Below are positions 6,599 to 13,409 of a stretch of DNA of 14,105 nucleotides, in pieces (position 1 is the first letter of the stretch; every line of letters starts with the position of its first letter). Where the stretch lies: assembly GCA_013044425.1 (NCBI GenBank), contig JABEUK010000146.1, positions 1 through 14,105 on the forward strand, written 5' to 3'. A model generated the notes under the pieces. That model made no database searches, had not been told where the DNA came from, and saw only the letters and a program-made list of their open reading frames with translations. Source of the DNA: Thermoplasmata archaeon. GTDB taxonomy: Archaea > Thermoplasmatota > Thermoplasmata > Lutacidiplasmatales > UBA184. A program made the translations under genes and the position numbers.

Positions 6599-8376
6599 CT
6601 CTTCTTTGTCTCCGTGGGCGGCGCGGCCTCCCAGGGCGCTCCGACCCAGGAGAGGTACACGGCCCGCTCGAGGTCCGTCGGCGAGTCGACCGGACGGAGC
6701 TCGAGCTTCTCCGGAGGGGCCCGGCCGGCCTCGAGCGTGCGCTGGTTCAGGAGACCGCGCTGGAAGACGGAGAGCTCAATCTTCGAGCCCGGAGGGTAGC
6801 GCTTCATGATCTTGTCGAATCCGTCGAAGAGGACCTTCGCGCCATCGATCGCGACGATCTCGTCGCCGGGACTCAGTCCCGCGCGAGCCGCCGGGCTGCC
6901 CGCGAGCACCGTGCGGACCTTCACGAGCCCGGAGGAGTTCACCGTCTGGATGCCGAGGTAGCCCGCTACCTCCTCCTCGTCGGGAGGCCGAGGAGCGGGG
7001 CCCAACGAGAGGCCCGCGTAGCGGACGAACTCGGAGAAATCGATCTCCTCGGTCCCGCGCACGTACCGGTCGAAGAAGGAGCCGAGGTCGAGGCCCGTCG
7101 CGCGTTGGAGGATCGGCTGTAGTTCCTCTTCGCCGATCCCCCGGTCCGGTCGGCCGTACTCCACCCAGATGTGCCGGAAGGCGGACTCGAGCGACGCCCG
7201 ATTCTCGGTCGCGTGGCGAATGTAAAGATCCAGGCAGAGGGAGACGAGGGTCCCCTTGACGTAGTAGTCGACCGACTGGTTCGCGCTCTCTTCGAACGGT
7301 TTGTAGTGATCGATCCAGGTCGCGAAGGAGGACTCCTCCAGGCTCTGCCAATGCCGTCCTGGGGTCTGCAGGTACGGCCCGATCCACCGGGTGAAGCTCT
7401 CCAGGAATTGAGCGGGCGTGGCAAGGCCGGCCCGACGGAGCAAGAGGCGGTCGAAGTAGCTCGTCGTTCCCTCCATCCACCAGAGCAGCCGGGTGTAGTT
7501 CTCCCGCGTGTAGTCGAAGCTCTGGAATACCCGCGGCCGGATCCGTTTGACGTTGTACACGTGGAAGTACTCATGCGCGATGAGGGAGAGGAAGCGCCGG
7601 TAGCTCTCGGCGGGCCGGAAGGCCGTTCGGGTGACCACGCAGGAGGTCGAGGTAGCGTGCTCGAGACCGCCGTCCGGGGTGTCGGTGAGGTGGATGAAGA
7701 ACGTATACCGCTCGAGGGGCGATCCTCCGACGAGGGTGATCGCGGCCTGGACGATCCGGCCGATGTCCTCCTCGAGACGGTGGGCCTCGAAGTTGCCGCC
7801 TCGGCCGCACAGCACGATGCGGTGAGGGATCCCTCCGGGCCGGATGGTTAGGACGAGGGGGTGGCCCGCATCGATCGGGCTGTCGACGAGCTCGTCGTAG
7901 TTCGCCGCACGGAAGCGCGCGGGGCCGCCGGCGAGCGGCTCGAGCTCGGAGATGACCTGCCAGTCCGGAGGGACGTGGACGGTGAGCTCCGAGGAGCGTT
8001 CGGCGTGCCCGTCGATGTAGGGGAGGCAGAGGGCCGCGTTCAAGAACAGGTGCTCGCCGGTGACGTCGAACGCCTCGTTGACCAACTGGTAACCGTAGAC
8101 GGAGTAGCTCGCGAGGACCGTGCGAGCACCTTCGGTGTGGATCCGCCATCGTCCCTTGTCGATCCGTTCGACGCGCAACGGCCGGAGCTCGGGCTCCCCT
8201 GCCCGGGCCGCAAAGCGGCCGATCGAGCGTTGGTACTCGGCGATCCAGTACGATCCGGGGACCCAAGAGGGAAATACGAGGTCGACGAGGGGCTGAGCCA
8301 CGTCGCTCAGGTCGAGGGTGAACTCCCCCCGATGCTCGCCCGAAGGGTCGGGTCGGACGCTGTAGTGGATCCGCAC
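6595..8376 (-). CDS. M61-family metallopeptidase with C-terminal PDZ domain
   Basis: This is a zinc aminopeptidase of the M61 (glycyl aminopeptidase) family, 593 residues from GTG 8376. The N-terminal beta domain (about 1-180) contains the typical VPGSYWIAEYQRSIGRF segment. GGLEH (236-240) precedes the zinc motif HEYFH (268-272, in SLIAHEYFHVYNVKRIRP), and the third zinc ligand is probably E302 in WWMEGTTSYF. A PDZ domain follows at about 470-545 (GYLGIQTV, then GSPAARAGLSPGDEIVAIDG). No signal peptide is seen, so it probably acts in the cytoplasm on small peptides. The frame is open up to 8592, but that part is Arg/Ser-rich shadow of the small upstream gene; GTG 8376 has a well placed GAGGGG site. 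Its TAA and the TAG of the convergent gene share four bases (TTAG). Confidence 0.93.
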   Translation of the reverse strand: MRIHYSVRPDPSGEHRGEFTLDLSDVAQPLVDLVFPSWVPGSYWIAEYQRSIGRFAARAGEPELRPLRVERIDKGRWRIHTEGARTVLASYSVYGYQLVNEAFDVTGEHLFLNAALCLPYIDGHAERSSELTVHVPPDWQVISELEPLAGGPARFRAANYDELVDSPIDAGHPLVLTIRPGGIPHRIVLCGRGGNFEAHRLEEDIGRIVQAAITLVGGSPLERYTFFIHLTDTPDGGLEHATSTSCVVTRTAFRPAESYRRFLSLIAHEYFHVYNVKRIRPRVFQSFDYTRENYTRLLWWMEGTTSYFDRLLLRRAGLATPAQFLESFTRWIGPYLQTPGRHWQSLEESSFATWIDHYKPFEESANQSVDYYVKGTLVSLCLDLYIRHATENRASLESAFRHIWVEYGRPDRGIGEEELQPILQRATGLDLGSFFDRYVRGTEEIDFSEFVRYAGLSLGPAPRPPDEEEVAGYLGIQTVNSSGLVKVRTVLAGSPAARAGLSPGDEIVAIDGAKVLFDGFDKIMKRYPPGSKIELSVFQRGLLNQRTLEAGRAPPEKLELRPVDSPTDLERAVYLSWVGAPWEAAPPTETKKS

Positions 8377-8382
8377 GCGCTT

Positions 8383-8388
8383 CCCCTC
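8383..8388 (-). promoter_or_regulatory. Ribosome binding site of the M61 peptidase gene
   Basis: On the minus strand this reads GAGGGG, six bases before GTG 8376. It supports that start against more upstream in-frame codons. Confidence 0.65.
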
Positions 8389-8413
8389 AAGATGAGGACG
8401 GCCGGAGAGGGGA

Positions 8414-8638
8414 TCAGCCGAACCCGGGGAGGTCCCGGTCGCGCTCGGTCGGGGCGGTCCGTTTGGCGTACGGCTCCGACGCGATCCCGAGGTGGGTCGC
8501 GAGCTGCTTGAACGTCTGGGCGAGCTCCGCCACGGATCGCGCCATCGCGCGCTGCTCCGTCCGCAGGTCGTTGAGCTCCTGTCGGAGGGCATGAAGTTCG
8601 GCCTCCCAGCGCGCCGGGTCGGAAGCAGGGCTTGTCAT
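8414..8638 (-). CDS. Small coiled-coil protein, 74 residues
   Basis: The protein runs from ATG 8638 to TGA 8414. Residues about 10-50 form a heptad-like helix (WEAELHALRQELNDLRTEQ, then MARSVAELAQTFKQLATHL) that should make a coiled coil, followed by a short polar, proline-containing tail. GGAG lies eight bases before the ATG. It sits 37 bases upstream of the M61 peptidase and 62 bases downstream of the 189-residue protein gene, all on the same strand, so co-transcription is plausible. No family recognised. The competing reading in this stretch (the upstream extension of the peptidase frame) has the Arg/Ser-rich look of a shadow. Confidence 0.68.
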   Translation of the reverse strand: MTSPASDPARWEAELHALRQELNDLRTEQRAMARSVAELAQTFKQLATHLGIASEPYAKRTAPTERDRDLPGFG

Positions 8639-8700
8639 TTCGATGGCTCCAGGGAGCGGCGATTCCGTGCCACTACATAGCGGCCGCGTAGGTCGCCAGC

Positions 8701-9270
8701 CTATCGCGTGCCGTCCGGGCCGAACGGGCTCTCGCTGCGCCCGCGCTCCTCGAACGGGATCCAGTCCCCGGCCCCGGGGGAGTAGTCGACCCGCTGGAGT
8801 TCGACGACGAACTCTTTCAGCAGATCGGAACGGGCGGGCCAGAACGAGACGCGGTAGACGTAGATTCCGAAACTCATGAACTCGACGATCCGTCTCAGGA
8901 CCTCGACGAGATCCTCCCGGGGCACGGTGACCCGGAGCGACGTCTCCCCCAGCATCTGGGCGAACTCATCCACATCGAACGGGCGCTCCAGACTGATCAG
9001 GGAGATCGGGGGGGAAGCCTCGGGCGCTCCCGGCTTCGATGGAGCGCTGGCGGGCGCCGTGCTCGATGGGACGGTCGGAGCCGCCGTCGGGCTCGGCGGT
9101 CCCTTCACGAGCGTGGTGGGGTCCTTGGCCGGGTACGTATCTAGAACCAGGGAGGCGTCGCGGCCCACGAACCCGGGGCTCGCGCGAGCTCGGGTGCGGC
9201 TCGGCGCGCTCTGGCGCGGGGTCCTTCTTGGTCCCGTGCGTCCCGGCTTTGCCCTTCGTTTCCCCGCCAT
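8701..9270 (-). CDS. Unrecognised 189-residue protein with basic, low-complexity N-terminal tail
   Basis: Starts at ATG 9270, ends at TAG 8701. Residues 1-31 are dominated by Arg, Lys, Pro and Ser, residues about 50-88 are Pro/Ala/Ser/Thr rich, and only the C-terminal half (about 90-180) looks folded: a hydrophobic alternating pattern FDVDEFAQMLGETSLRVTV, then a helix REDLVEVLRRIVEFMSFGIYV, then strands. I do not recognise the domain. The basic tail might bind nucleic acid, which is only a guess. A minus-strand GAGGGG is 11 bases before the ATG, and a TATA-like box lies at 9311-9320, giving a short leader. The opposite strand is open too (8876-9316) but reads as shadow. Confidence 0.72.
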   Translation of the reverse strand: MAGKRRAKPGRTGPRRTPRQSAPSRTRARASPGFVGRDASLVLDTYPAKDPTTLVKGPPSPTAAPTVPSSTAPASAPSKPGAPEASPPISLISLERPFDVDEFAQMLGETSLRVTVPREDLVEVLRRIVEFMSFGIYVYRVSFWPARSDLLKEFVVELQRVDYSPGAGDWIPFEERGRSESPFGPDGTR

Positions 9271-9310
9271 ACTCGCTGCTACCCCTCAGAAGACGCTAAC
9301 CGCCAGAGGT

Positions 9311-9320
9311 ACGTAAAAGG
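9311..9320 (-). promoter_or_regulatory. TATA-like box for the 189-residue protein gene
   Basis: Minus-strand CCTTTTACGT, centred near 9315, about 45 bases before ATG 9270. A start near 9289 would give a leader of about 19 bases that includes the GAGGGG site at 9282-9287. Confidence 0.35.
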
Positions 9321-9366
9321 TAGGGGAGCCTGGGAAGGCGCAGGCAGATCGGAGAGGCGCTGGCTA

Positions 9367-9397
9367 GCCGATCATCGAGGAATGTAGCGATGAAGGC
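9367..9397. other. Imperfect hairpin in the spacer upstream of tes
   Basis: TCATCG (9372-9377) is complementary to CGATGA (9388-9393) across a ten-base loop. GCC (9367-9369) and GGC (9395-9397) extend the stem outside a small internal loop. The rest of the 256-base spacer 9271-9526 contains promoters for both sides and no convincing gene. I cannot say whether the hairpin is transcribed. Confidence 0.35.
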
Positions 9398-9452
9398 CAT
9401 GCGAAACTCCGTCACGGGAGCTCACTATTGTAGCGGCCGAGACGACAACTGG

Positions 9453-9460
9453 ATTAAGTA
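9453..9460 (+). promoter_or_regulatory. TATA-like box of tes
   Basis: ATTAAGTA is the most AT-rich point upstream of tes. A start about 26 bases on, near 9483, would give a leader of roughly 44 bases with two CCTAGG motifs and the ribosome binding site. By position only. Confidence 0.4.
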
Positions 9461-9514
9461 GGGTGGGGTTTCATCCCTTCCTAGGTCGGCGGGGAAACCC
9501 TAGGACCGAAGGAA

Positions 9515-9519
9515 GAGGT
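9515..9519 (+). promoter_or_regulatory. Ribosome binding site of tes
   Basis: GAGGT, seven bases before GTG 9527. It favours that start over the in-frame GTG 9539 and ATG 9542, which are too far away. Confidence 0.6.
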
Positions 9520-9526
9520 AACGAAC

Positions 9527-11239
9527 GTGCCAGCACGCGTGATGAAGGAGTTCCAGGCGCCACGAGGTCTGCCCCGGAAGACAGCGTCGGTCTGCCCGGA
9601 GTGTATCAAGGTTATTCCGGCGGTCGTCCGTGAGAAGGACGGCCGTGTGATCATGGAGAAGACGTGCCGCTCGCACGGGTACTTCTGGGACATCATCTCC
9701 AACGACGTCGATTTCTACCTACGCATGGAGGTCTACGCGCACGACGGGGTCGGCTACGAGAACCCCTACTACGACAAGTTCCGCGGCTGCCCCACCACCT
9801 GCGGTATGTGCAGCCACCACAAGTCGCACACCGGTCTCGCCCTGATGGACCTGACCAACCGCTGCAATCTGAAGTGCCCGGTCTGTTTCGCGAACGCGAA
9901 CGCTGCGGGGTACGTCTACGAACCGACCCGCGAGCAGATCCACTTCATGCTGAAGACCCTCCGCGAGCAGAAGCCCGTCGGAGCGGTCGCCGTGCAGTTC
10001 AGCGGCGGAGAGCCCACCCTCAGCCCGCTATTCCTGGACGCCGTTTCCATGGCCCGGGACGCCGGGTTCAAGCAGATTCAGGTCGCCACGAACGGGATCC
10101 GCTACGCGAACGAGCCCGGGTTCGCCCAGGCGTCGCGGGATGCGGGACTCCACACTCTCTACCTCCAGTTCGACGGTCTGGACGACGAGATCTACCGGAA
10201 GGTGCGGGGCGTTCCGCTGTTCAAGGTCAAGCAGAAGGTCATCCAGGCGGCGCGGGAGACGCACACCTCCCCCGCGGAGCTAGCCCAAGGCAAGCCGGAC
10301 AAGCCCATCTCCGTCGTGCTCGTCCCGACCCTGGTCGGCGGGTTCAACGAGAAGGAGATCTGGCCGACCGTCAAGTTCGCGATCGACAACCTGGACGTCG
10401 TCCGGGGAGTCAACTTCCAGCCGGTGGCCCTTACCGCGCGGATTCCCGACAAGGACCGCTTCCAGATGCGCTTCACCCAGTCGGACCTGGTGCGGATCCT
10501 GTGCACGGACGGACCATTCGAGAAGTCGGACTTCTTCCCCGTTCCGTCGGTCGCCCCGATCTCGGAACTGGTCTCGATCATCCACGGAGAGGAGAAGATG
10601 ACGCTGACGACGCACCCCGGCTGTGGGTGCGCCACGTTCGCGTTCATCTCGCAGGACGGTCAGAAGATCACACCGCTCCCGCGCTTCATGGACGTCGACG
10701 GCTTCTTCGAGAGCGTCGAGGGCATGATCGACAAGTACCGAGATGCCCGCTTCTCGCGGGTGCGCACGGCCGTCGCCGGCGCTCGTCTGCTCCACGATGT
10801 CGCGAAGTTCTTTGACTTCTCGCGGGCCCCGGAGGGCCTCAACGAGAAGAACTGCGTGAAGGTCATCGCCTCGATCTTCACCGAGGGGAACAAGGAGGCC
10901 GTCGCGAAGTTCACCTGGCGGACGCTCTACATCGGGAACATGCACTTCCAGGACGCCTACGACTACGATATCCAGCGTCTGATGCGCTGCGACATCCACT
11001 ACTCGGTCCCCGATGGACGGATCATTCCGTTCTGCTCGTACAACTCCGGTCCGATCTACCGGACGGAGGTCGAGAAGAAGTTCTCGATCCCCATCCCGGA
11101 CTGGCAGCGCGCGAAGACCCAAGCGGGTGCTACGTTGAAGACCATCGAGACGATGGGAGTCAACGGCGAGGTCATCGTCGACCCCGAGTACTACAAAATC
11201 CGGGCGCTGAAGAGCGCTCCGGGCATGTCATCGACCTAA
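9527..11239 (+). CDS. tes: Radical SAM tetraether lipid synthase (Tes / GDGT-MAS family)
   Basis: This family joins the phytanyl chain ends of two archaeol lipids by a carbon-carbon bond, making the macrocyclic or membrane-spanning tetraethers of archaea. The 570-residue protein has the radical SAM cluster motif C113-x3-C117-x2-C120 in NRCNLKCPVCF, and FSGGEPT (158-164) for S-adenosylmethionine. It also has the extra Cys sets of the Tes family: C23-x-x-C26 and C47 before H50 near the N-terminus, C88, C92 and C95 (GCPTTCGMC) just ahead of the radical SAM motif, and C366, C368, C488 and C503 further on. The characterised relative from Methanocaldococcus is known to bind several iron-sulfur clusters and one rubredoxin-like iron, which fits these Cys sets. 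Start GTG 9527 by its ribosome binding site; stop TAA 11237-11239. It stands alone with its own promoter. Members of the wider family acting on other lipids cannot be ruled out. Confidence 0.9.
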   Translation: MPARVMKEFQAPRGLPRKTASVCPECIKVIPAVVREKDGRVIMEKTCRSHGYFWDIISNDVDFYLRMEVYAHDGVGYENPYYDKFRGCPTTCGMCSHHKSHTGLALMDLTNRCNLKCPVCFANANAAGYVYEPTREQIHFMLKTLREQKPVGAVAVQFSGGEPTLSPLFLDAVSMARDAGFKQIQVATNGIRYANEPGFAQASRDAGLHTLYLQFDGLDDEIYRKVRGVPLFKVKQKVIQAARETHTSPAELAQGKPDKPISVVLVPTLVGGFNEKEIWPTVKFAIDNLDVVRGVNFQPVALTARIPDKDRFQMRFTQSDLVRILCTDGPFEKSDFFPVPSVAPISELVSIIHGEEKMTLTTHPGCGCATFAFISQDGQKITPLPRFMDVDGFFESVEGMIDKYRDARFSRVRTAVAGARLLHDVAKFFDFSRAPEGLNEKNCVKVIASIFTEGNKEAVAKFTWRTLYIGNMHFQDAYDYDIQRLMRCDIHYSVPDGRIIPFCSYNSGPIYRTEVEKKFSIPIPDWQRAKTQAGATLKTIETMGVNGEVIVDPEYYKIRALKSAPGMSST

Positions 11240-11281
11240 GGTCGGTACGCGCGATCGGCGGTCCAACCCCTTCTCCCTTCT
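11240..11281. terminator. Pyrimidine-rich spacer between convergent tes and SWIM genes
   Basis: Only 42 bases separate the two stops. The plus strand ends in a pyrimidine-rich run (CCTTCTCCCTTCTCTATTTT), the type of T-rich stretch at which archaeal RNA polymerase can stop after tes. No clear stem precedes it. Confidence 0.35.
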
Positions 11282-11758
11282 CTATTTTCCAGTGGCGGGG
11301 AGCGCCTCGCTCGGCCCCCGCTCGAACAGCACGGCTCCCGGCGCTCGCAGCCGGAGCGCGATCGGGGCCGGATCCGTAGCCTCTGCGCGCAGCCGCCGAT
11401 CGATCTCGCGCCATATCGGGTCGGAGCGCTGCGGCCCTTCGGGTCCCCGGACCGCCTCCTTCGGATGGAAGCGGAGCCAACGGAGCCCTGCCTCGACATG
11501 CTTGCACGTGCCGAGACCGCGCCGAGCAAAATCGGCGCACGTGCACATTGCGCTCGACCGATCGGGATACTCCGGCAGCAGCACGAGGTAGTGGGTGTCG
11601 TGCATCGGGTTGCGGACGTCCAAGAGGGGGTAGTACGAGCCCGGGCGCCGCCGGATGTCCAGGGGCTCTTCGAAAGCCCGGGCCCGGCGCTCGGCCACGT
11701 CCTCCCGGTCATCGCGCGGAGGAGGGGCGCGTGCAGGGGGCCATGCGTCCCGAGCCAT
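11282..11758 (-). CDS. Small SWIM zinc-finger protein
   Basis: 158 residues from ATG 11758 to TAG 11282. The SWIM motif C-x-C-x(n)-C-x-H is plain: C72, C74, C85 and H87 in MCTCADFARRGLGTCKH, preceded by YYPLLDVRNPMHDTHYLVLLP strands as usual before this finger. SWIM fingers bind zinc and mediate DNA or protein contacts; in archaea they occur alone and attached to helicases. The N-terminus (1-38) is basic and proline-containing, and the C-terminus (about 112-158) is helical then loose. No catalytic domain is present, so this looks like an adaptor or a small nucleic-acid-binding protein. An in-frame TTG at 11770 is less likely than ATG 11758, which lies exactly where the upstream TATA-like box predicts a leaderless start. 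Confidence 0.85.
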   Translation of the reverse strand: MARDAWPPARAPPPRDDREDVAERRARAFEEPLDIRRRPGSYYPLLDVRNPMHDTHYLVLLPEYPDRSSAMCTCADFARRGLGTCKHVEAGLRWLRFHPKEAVRGPEGPQRSDPIWREIDRRLRAEATDPAPIALRLRAPGAVLFERGPSEALPATGK

Positions 11759-11780
11759 CGATCCGAGCAACGTCGTCGGG

Positions 11781-11789
11781 CCTATTTGG
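11781..11789 (-). promoter_or_regulatory. TATA-like box, SWIM gene, leaderless
   Basis: Minus-strand CCAAATAGG, centred at 11785, 26-27 bases before the first base of ATG 11758. Transcription would begin at or beside the start codon. Confidence 0.5.
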
Positions 11790-11805
11790 CCCCCTCCCCG
11801 TCGCG

Positions 11806-11813
11806 GTTATCTC
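11806..11813 (+). promoter_or_regulatory. TATA-like box, 73-residue membrane protein gene, leaderless
   Basis: GGTTATCT, centred near 11809, about 29 bases before ATG 11838. It is back-to-back with the SWIM gene box, so the 79-base spacer carries two divergent leaderless promoters. Confidence 0.45.
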
Positions 11814-11837
11814 TCCGTCCCGCTGGTGGGTGCCCCG

Positions 11838-12059
11838 ATGGAATCCGCGTCCCCCCGCCGTCACACGTCGCGACGTCGACTGAGCAAGAATGCGCGGATC
11901 GGGATCGGCCTCCTCCTCACCTTCCTCGGGTTGGTGTTCCTGGTATCGCTCCTTCCGACGAGCCCCTCCGGCCTCTTGACCGCCCTCCCGCTCGCCGCGG
12001 CGGGGATCCTGGCGATATGGCTCGGCGGGATCTTGCTCGGCCGCGCGAACGCGCCTTGA
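11838..12059 (+). CDS. Two-helix small membrane protein, 73 residues
   Basis: From ATG 11838, a basic N-terminus (RRHTSRRRLSKNAR, residues 7-20) precedes two hydrophobic segments at about 21-40 and 47-67 separated by a short SPSGLL turn. The positive-inside rule places both ends in the cytoplasm. No family recognised. The frame is open upstream to 11655 but that part is Arg/Ser-rich shadow of the SWIM gene. The TGA at 12057-12059 is followed within nine bases by the HAD phosphatase start, so the two are probably co-transcribed. Confidence 0.72.
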   Translation: MESASPRRHTSRRRLSKNARIGIGLLLTFLGLVFLVSLLPTSPSGLLTALPLAAAGILAIWLGGILLGRANAP

Positions 12060-12067
12060 TCCGGACC

Positions 12068-12748
12068 ATGCCCGGATCTCCCTGGCGTCTCGTCACGGTC
12101 GACATCGACGGCACGCTCACGCTCATCCATGGTTGGAGGAGGATCGCCGAGCGGTTCGGCCGGGAGCCGGAGTATCGAAGCTCGAACGCTCGCTTCCAGC
12201 GCAAGGAGATCGGCGAGGACCCGCACCTGATGGACCTGCTGGGGCTCGCCCACGGCCACACGATCGCCGAGGTCGTGTCGGTGCTCGAGGCGACGCCCCG
12301 GCTCGAGGGGATCGGAGCGGGGGTCGACGAGCTGCATCGGGCGGGTTCCCGGGTGGCCCTGCTCACGCACAACCCGCCGTACGTGGCCCGCTGGTATGCC
12401 CAGAAGTTCGGATTCGACGACCTGGAGGGGACCCCCGTAGCCGAGCCGGCGCCGGGGGACCCGATCCCGCTCCCGGGCCCCGTCCATGCCGACAAGAAGG
12501 GTGGCCTCGAGCGCCTCATCGCCCGCTTCGAGGTCTCTCCGTTGGAGACCGTGCACGTAGGGGACGGATGGTCGGACGCAGCGCTCTTCCCGCTCCTCGG
12601 AGGAGGCGTCGCGCTGAACTCCTCCTACCCCGCGGTGGATGCCGCCGCGGACCTCGTGTTGCATGTGCGGGACTTCCGTTCCGTCGCCCAGGGCATCCTC
12701 GGGCTTCGGCCGCGGGTGAAATCTGCTCCGCCACCTCGTGAGGGTTGA
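12068..12748 (+). CDS. HAD-superfamily phosphatase, phosphoserine-phosphatase-like
   Basis: 226 residues with all four HAD motifs: nucleophile D12 and acid D14 in VDIDGTLT, motif II T100 in LLTHN, motif III lysine K143/K144 in ADKKGG, and motif IV D166 and D170 in GDGWSDAALF. The helical insert between motifs I and II (about 25-85) is a C1-type cap as in phosphoserine phosphatase, but substrate-specific residues are not clear to me, so the substrate is left open. Cytoplasmic, magnesium-dependent. ATG 12068 is preferred; a TTG at 12056 overlapping the previous stop (TTGA) is a coupled alternative that adds four residues. Its TGA is part of the next gene's TATA box. Confidence 0.88.
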   Translation: MPGSPWRLVTVDIDGTLTLIHGWRRIAERFGREPEYRSSNARFQRKEIGEDPHLMDLLGLAHGHTIAEVVSVLEATPRLEGIGAGVDELHRAGSRVALLTHNPPYVARWYAQKFGFDDLEGTPVAEPAPGDPIPLPGPVHADKKGGLERLIARFEVSPLETVHVGDGWSDAALFPLLGGGVALNSSYPAVDAAADLVLHVRDFRSVAQGILGLRPRVKSAPPPREG

Positions 12749-12755
12749 TATATCA
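12747..12755 (+). promoter_or_regulatory. TATA box of the 188-residue protein gene, overlapping the HAD stop codon
   Basis: GATATATCA is the best TATA match in the window and is part of the ten-base palindrome TGATATATCA (12746-12755). Its centre (12751) is 26 bases before ATG 12777, so the transcript should be leaderless. The TGA of the HAD gene (12746-12748) lies inside it. Confidence 0.75.
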
Positions 12756-12776
12756 CCGGGGTCGACTCCCGATCGC

Positions 12777-13343
12777 ATGGCCTACGTCCTCCTGCGATCC
12801 GTCCACCCGACCCGCCTGACGATGCAGCTACCGCAGGAGGTCGCCGAGATGATCGGCCTCGACTCGGGGGGTCCCGGCAAGAGCACGGGCCACTCGATCT
12901 CGTTCCTCGCGCGGGGCACCGGGATCGCCCGAGTCCTGGCGACCGCGTCCTTTCGAGAGGCCCTCGCGATCGAGGTCGTTCGGGATCGGTTCGTCGCCTC
13001 CACCCGCCCCGGAGAGAAGTTCCTGTTCTCGGTCCCCGCGAACCTTCTGCGCCACCTCGAGATCGAGATCGGCGTCCGCGGCCCCCAGCTCGGCCGCGGC
13101 ACGGACGACCGCATCCTCTTCCTCATGCCCGAGGAGGAGTATCATGACGCGTGTGCCTCCCGAAGCAAGGGGCTGCCCTGGGCCGGTCCCCTCGGGGGCG
13201 GCCGAGCGCACATCTACGTGGTCAAGGCCGTCGCTCCGCTCCCCCGCGGCCTCGCTCAGCTGGCGGAAATGGAGCGCCGGATCGAGCAGGAAGAGTGGCG
13301 GCCGGGGGTCGCCGCCCTCCAAAAGGTCGGGCGCGCCCGGTGA
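12777..13343 (+). CDS. Unrecognised 188-residue protein, possibly AbrB-like
   Basis: ATG 12777 is fixed by the leaderless promoter; an in-frame start at 12738 would lie upstream of the TATA box. Two stretches resemble each other and the swapped-hairpin AbrB fold: TRLTMQLPQEVAEMIGL (12-28) and EKFLFSVPANLLRHLEIEIG (80-99), each a strand, a proline, a short helix and a turn. The second is followed by DDRILFLMPEEEY. The C-terminal part (about 145-188) ends in a charged helix. If the likeness is real it could be a DNA-binding regulator or antitoxin-type protein, but I am not sure. No toxin gene is adjacent. No signal or membrane segment. Confidence 0.7.
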   Translation: MAYVLLRSVHPTRLTMQLPQEVAEMIGLDSGGPGKSTGHSISFLARGTGIARVLATASFREALAIEVVRDRFVASTRPGEKFLFSVPANLLRHLEIEIGVRGPQLGRGTDDRILFLMPEEEYHDACASRSKGLPWAGPLGGGRAHIYVVKAVAPLPRGLAQLAEMERRIEQEEWRPGVAALQKVGRAR

Positions 13344-13377
13344 TACCGAGAGGGCACGGCCGATCCTTCTTGGAAGG

Positions 13378-13385
13378 TATTAATA
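13378..13385 (+). promoter_or_regulatory. TATA box of the gene at 13410, leaderless
   Basis: TATTAATA centred at about 13382, 28 bases before ATG 13410. A small dyad GGAT-GTT-ATCC (13396-13406) lies between box and start and could be an operator or chance. Confidence 0.65.
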
Positions 13386-13409
13386 GAGTCTGACGGGATG
13401 TTATCCTAG

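Noticed and set aside
8876..9316. 146-residue plus-strand open frame
   Set aside because: Antisense to the 189-residue gene and extends into its promoter; Gly/Arg/Ser-rich without recognisable domain.
9380..9450. C/D-box guide RNA near GCGATGA
   Set aside because: The C box is one base off and no CTGA D box follows at suitable distance.
9390..9461. 23-codon ORF upstream of tes (MKAMRNSVTGAHYC...)
   Set aside because: It has a weak GAGG site, but it ends at the predicted tes TATA box and so would not be on the tes transcript; nothing else supports translation.
10280..11122. 280-residue minus-strand open frame inside tes
   Set aside because: Tes is certain by its Cys motifs; the antisense product is charged and featureless.
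11465..12748. 427-residue version of the HAD phosphatase
   Set aside because: The first 201 residues are antisense to the SWIM gene and out of frame with the small membrane protein; ATG 12068 gives a normal-length enzyme.
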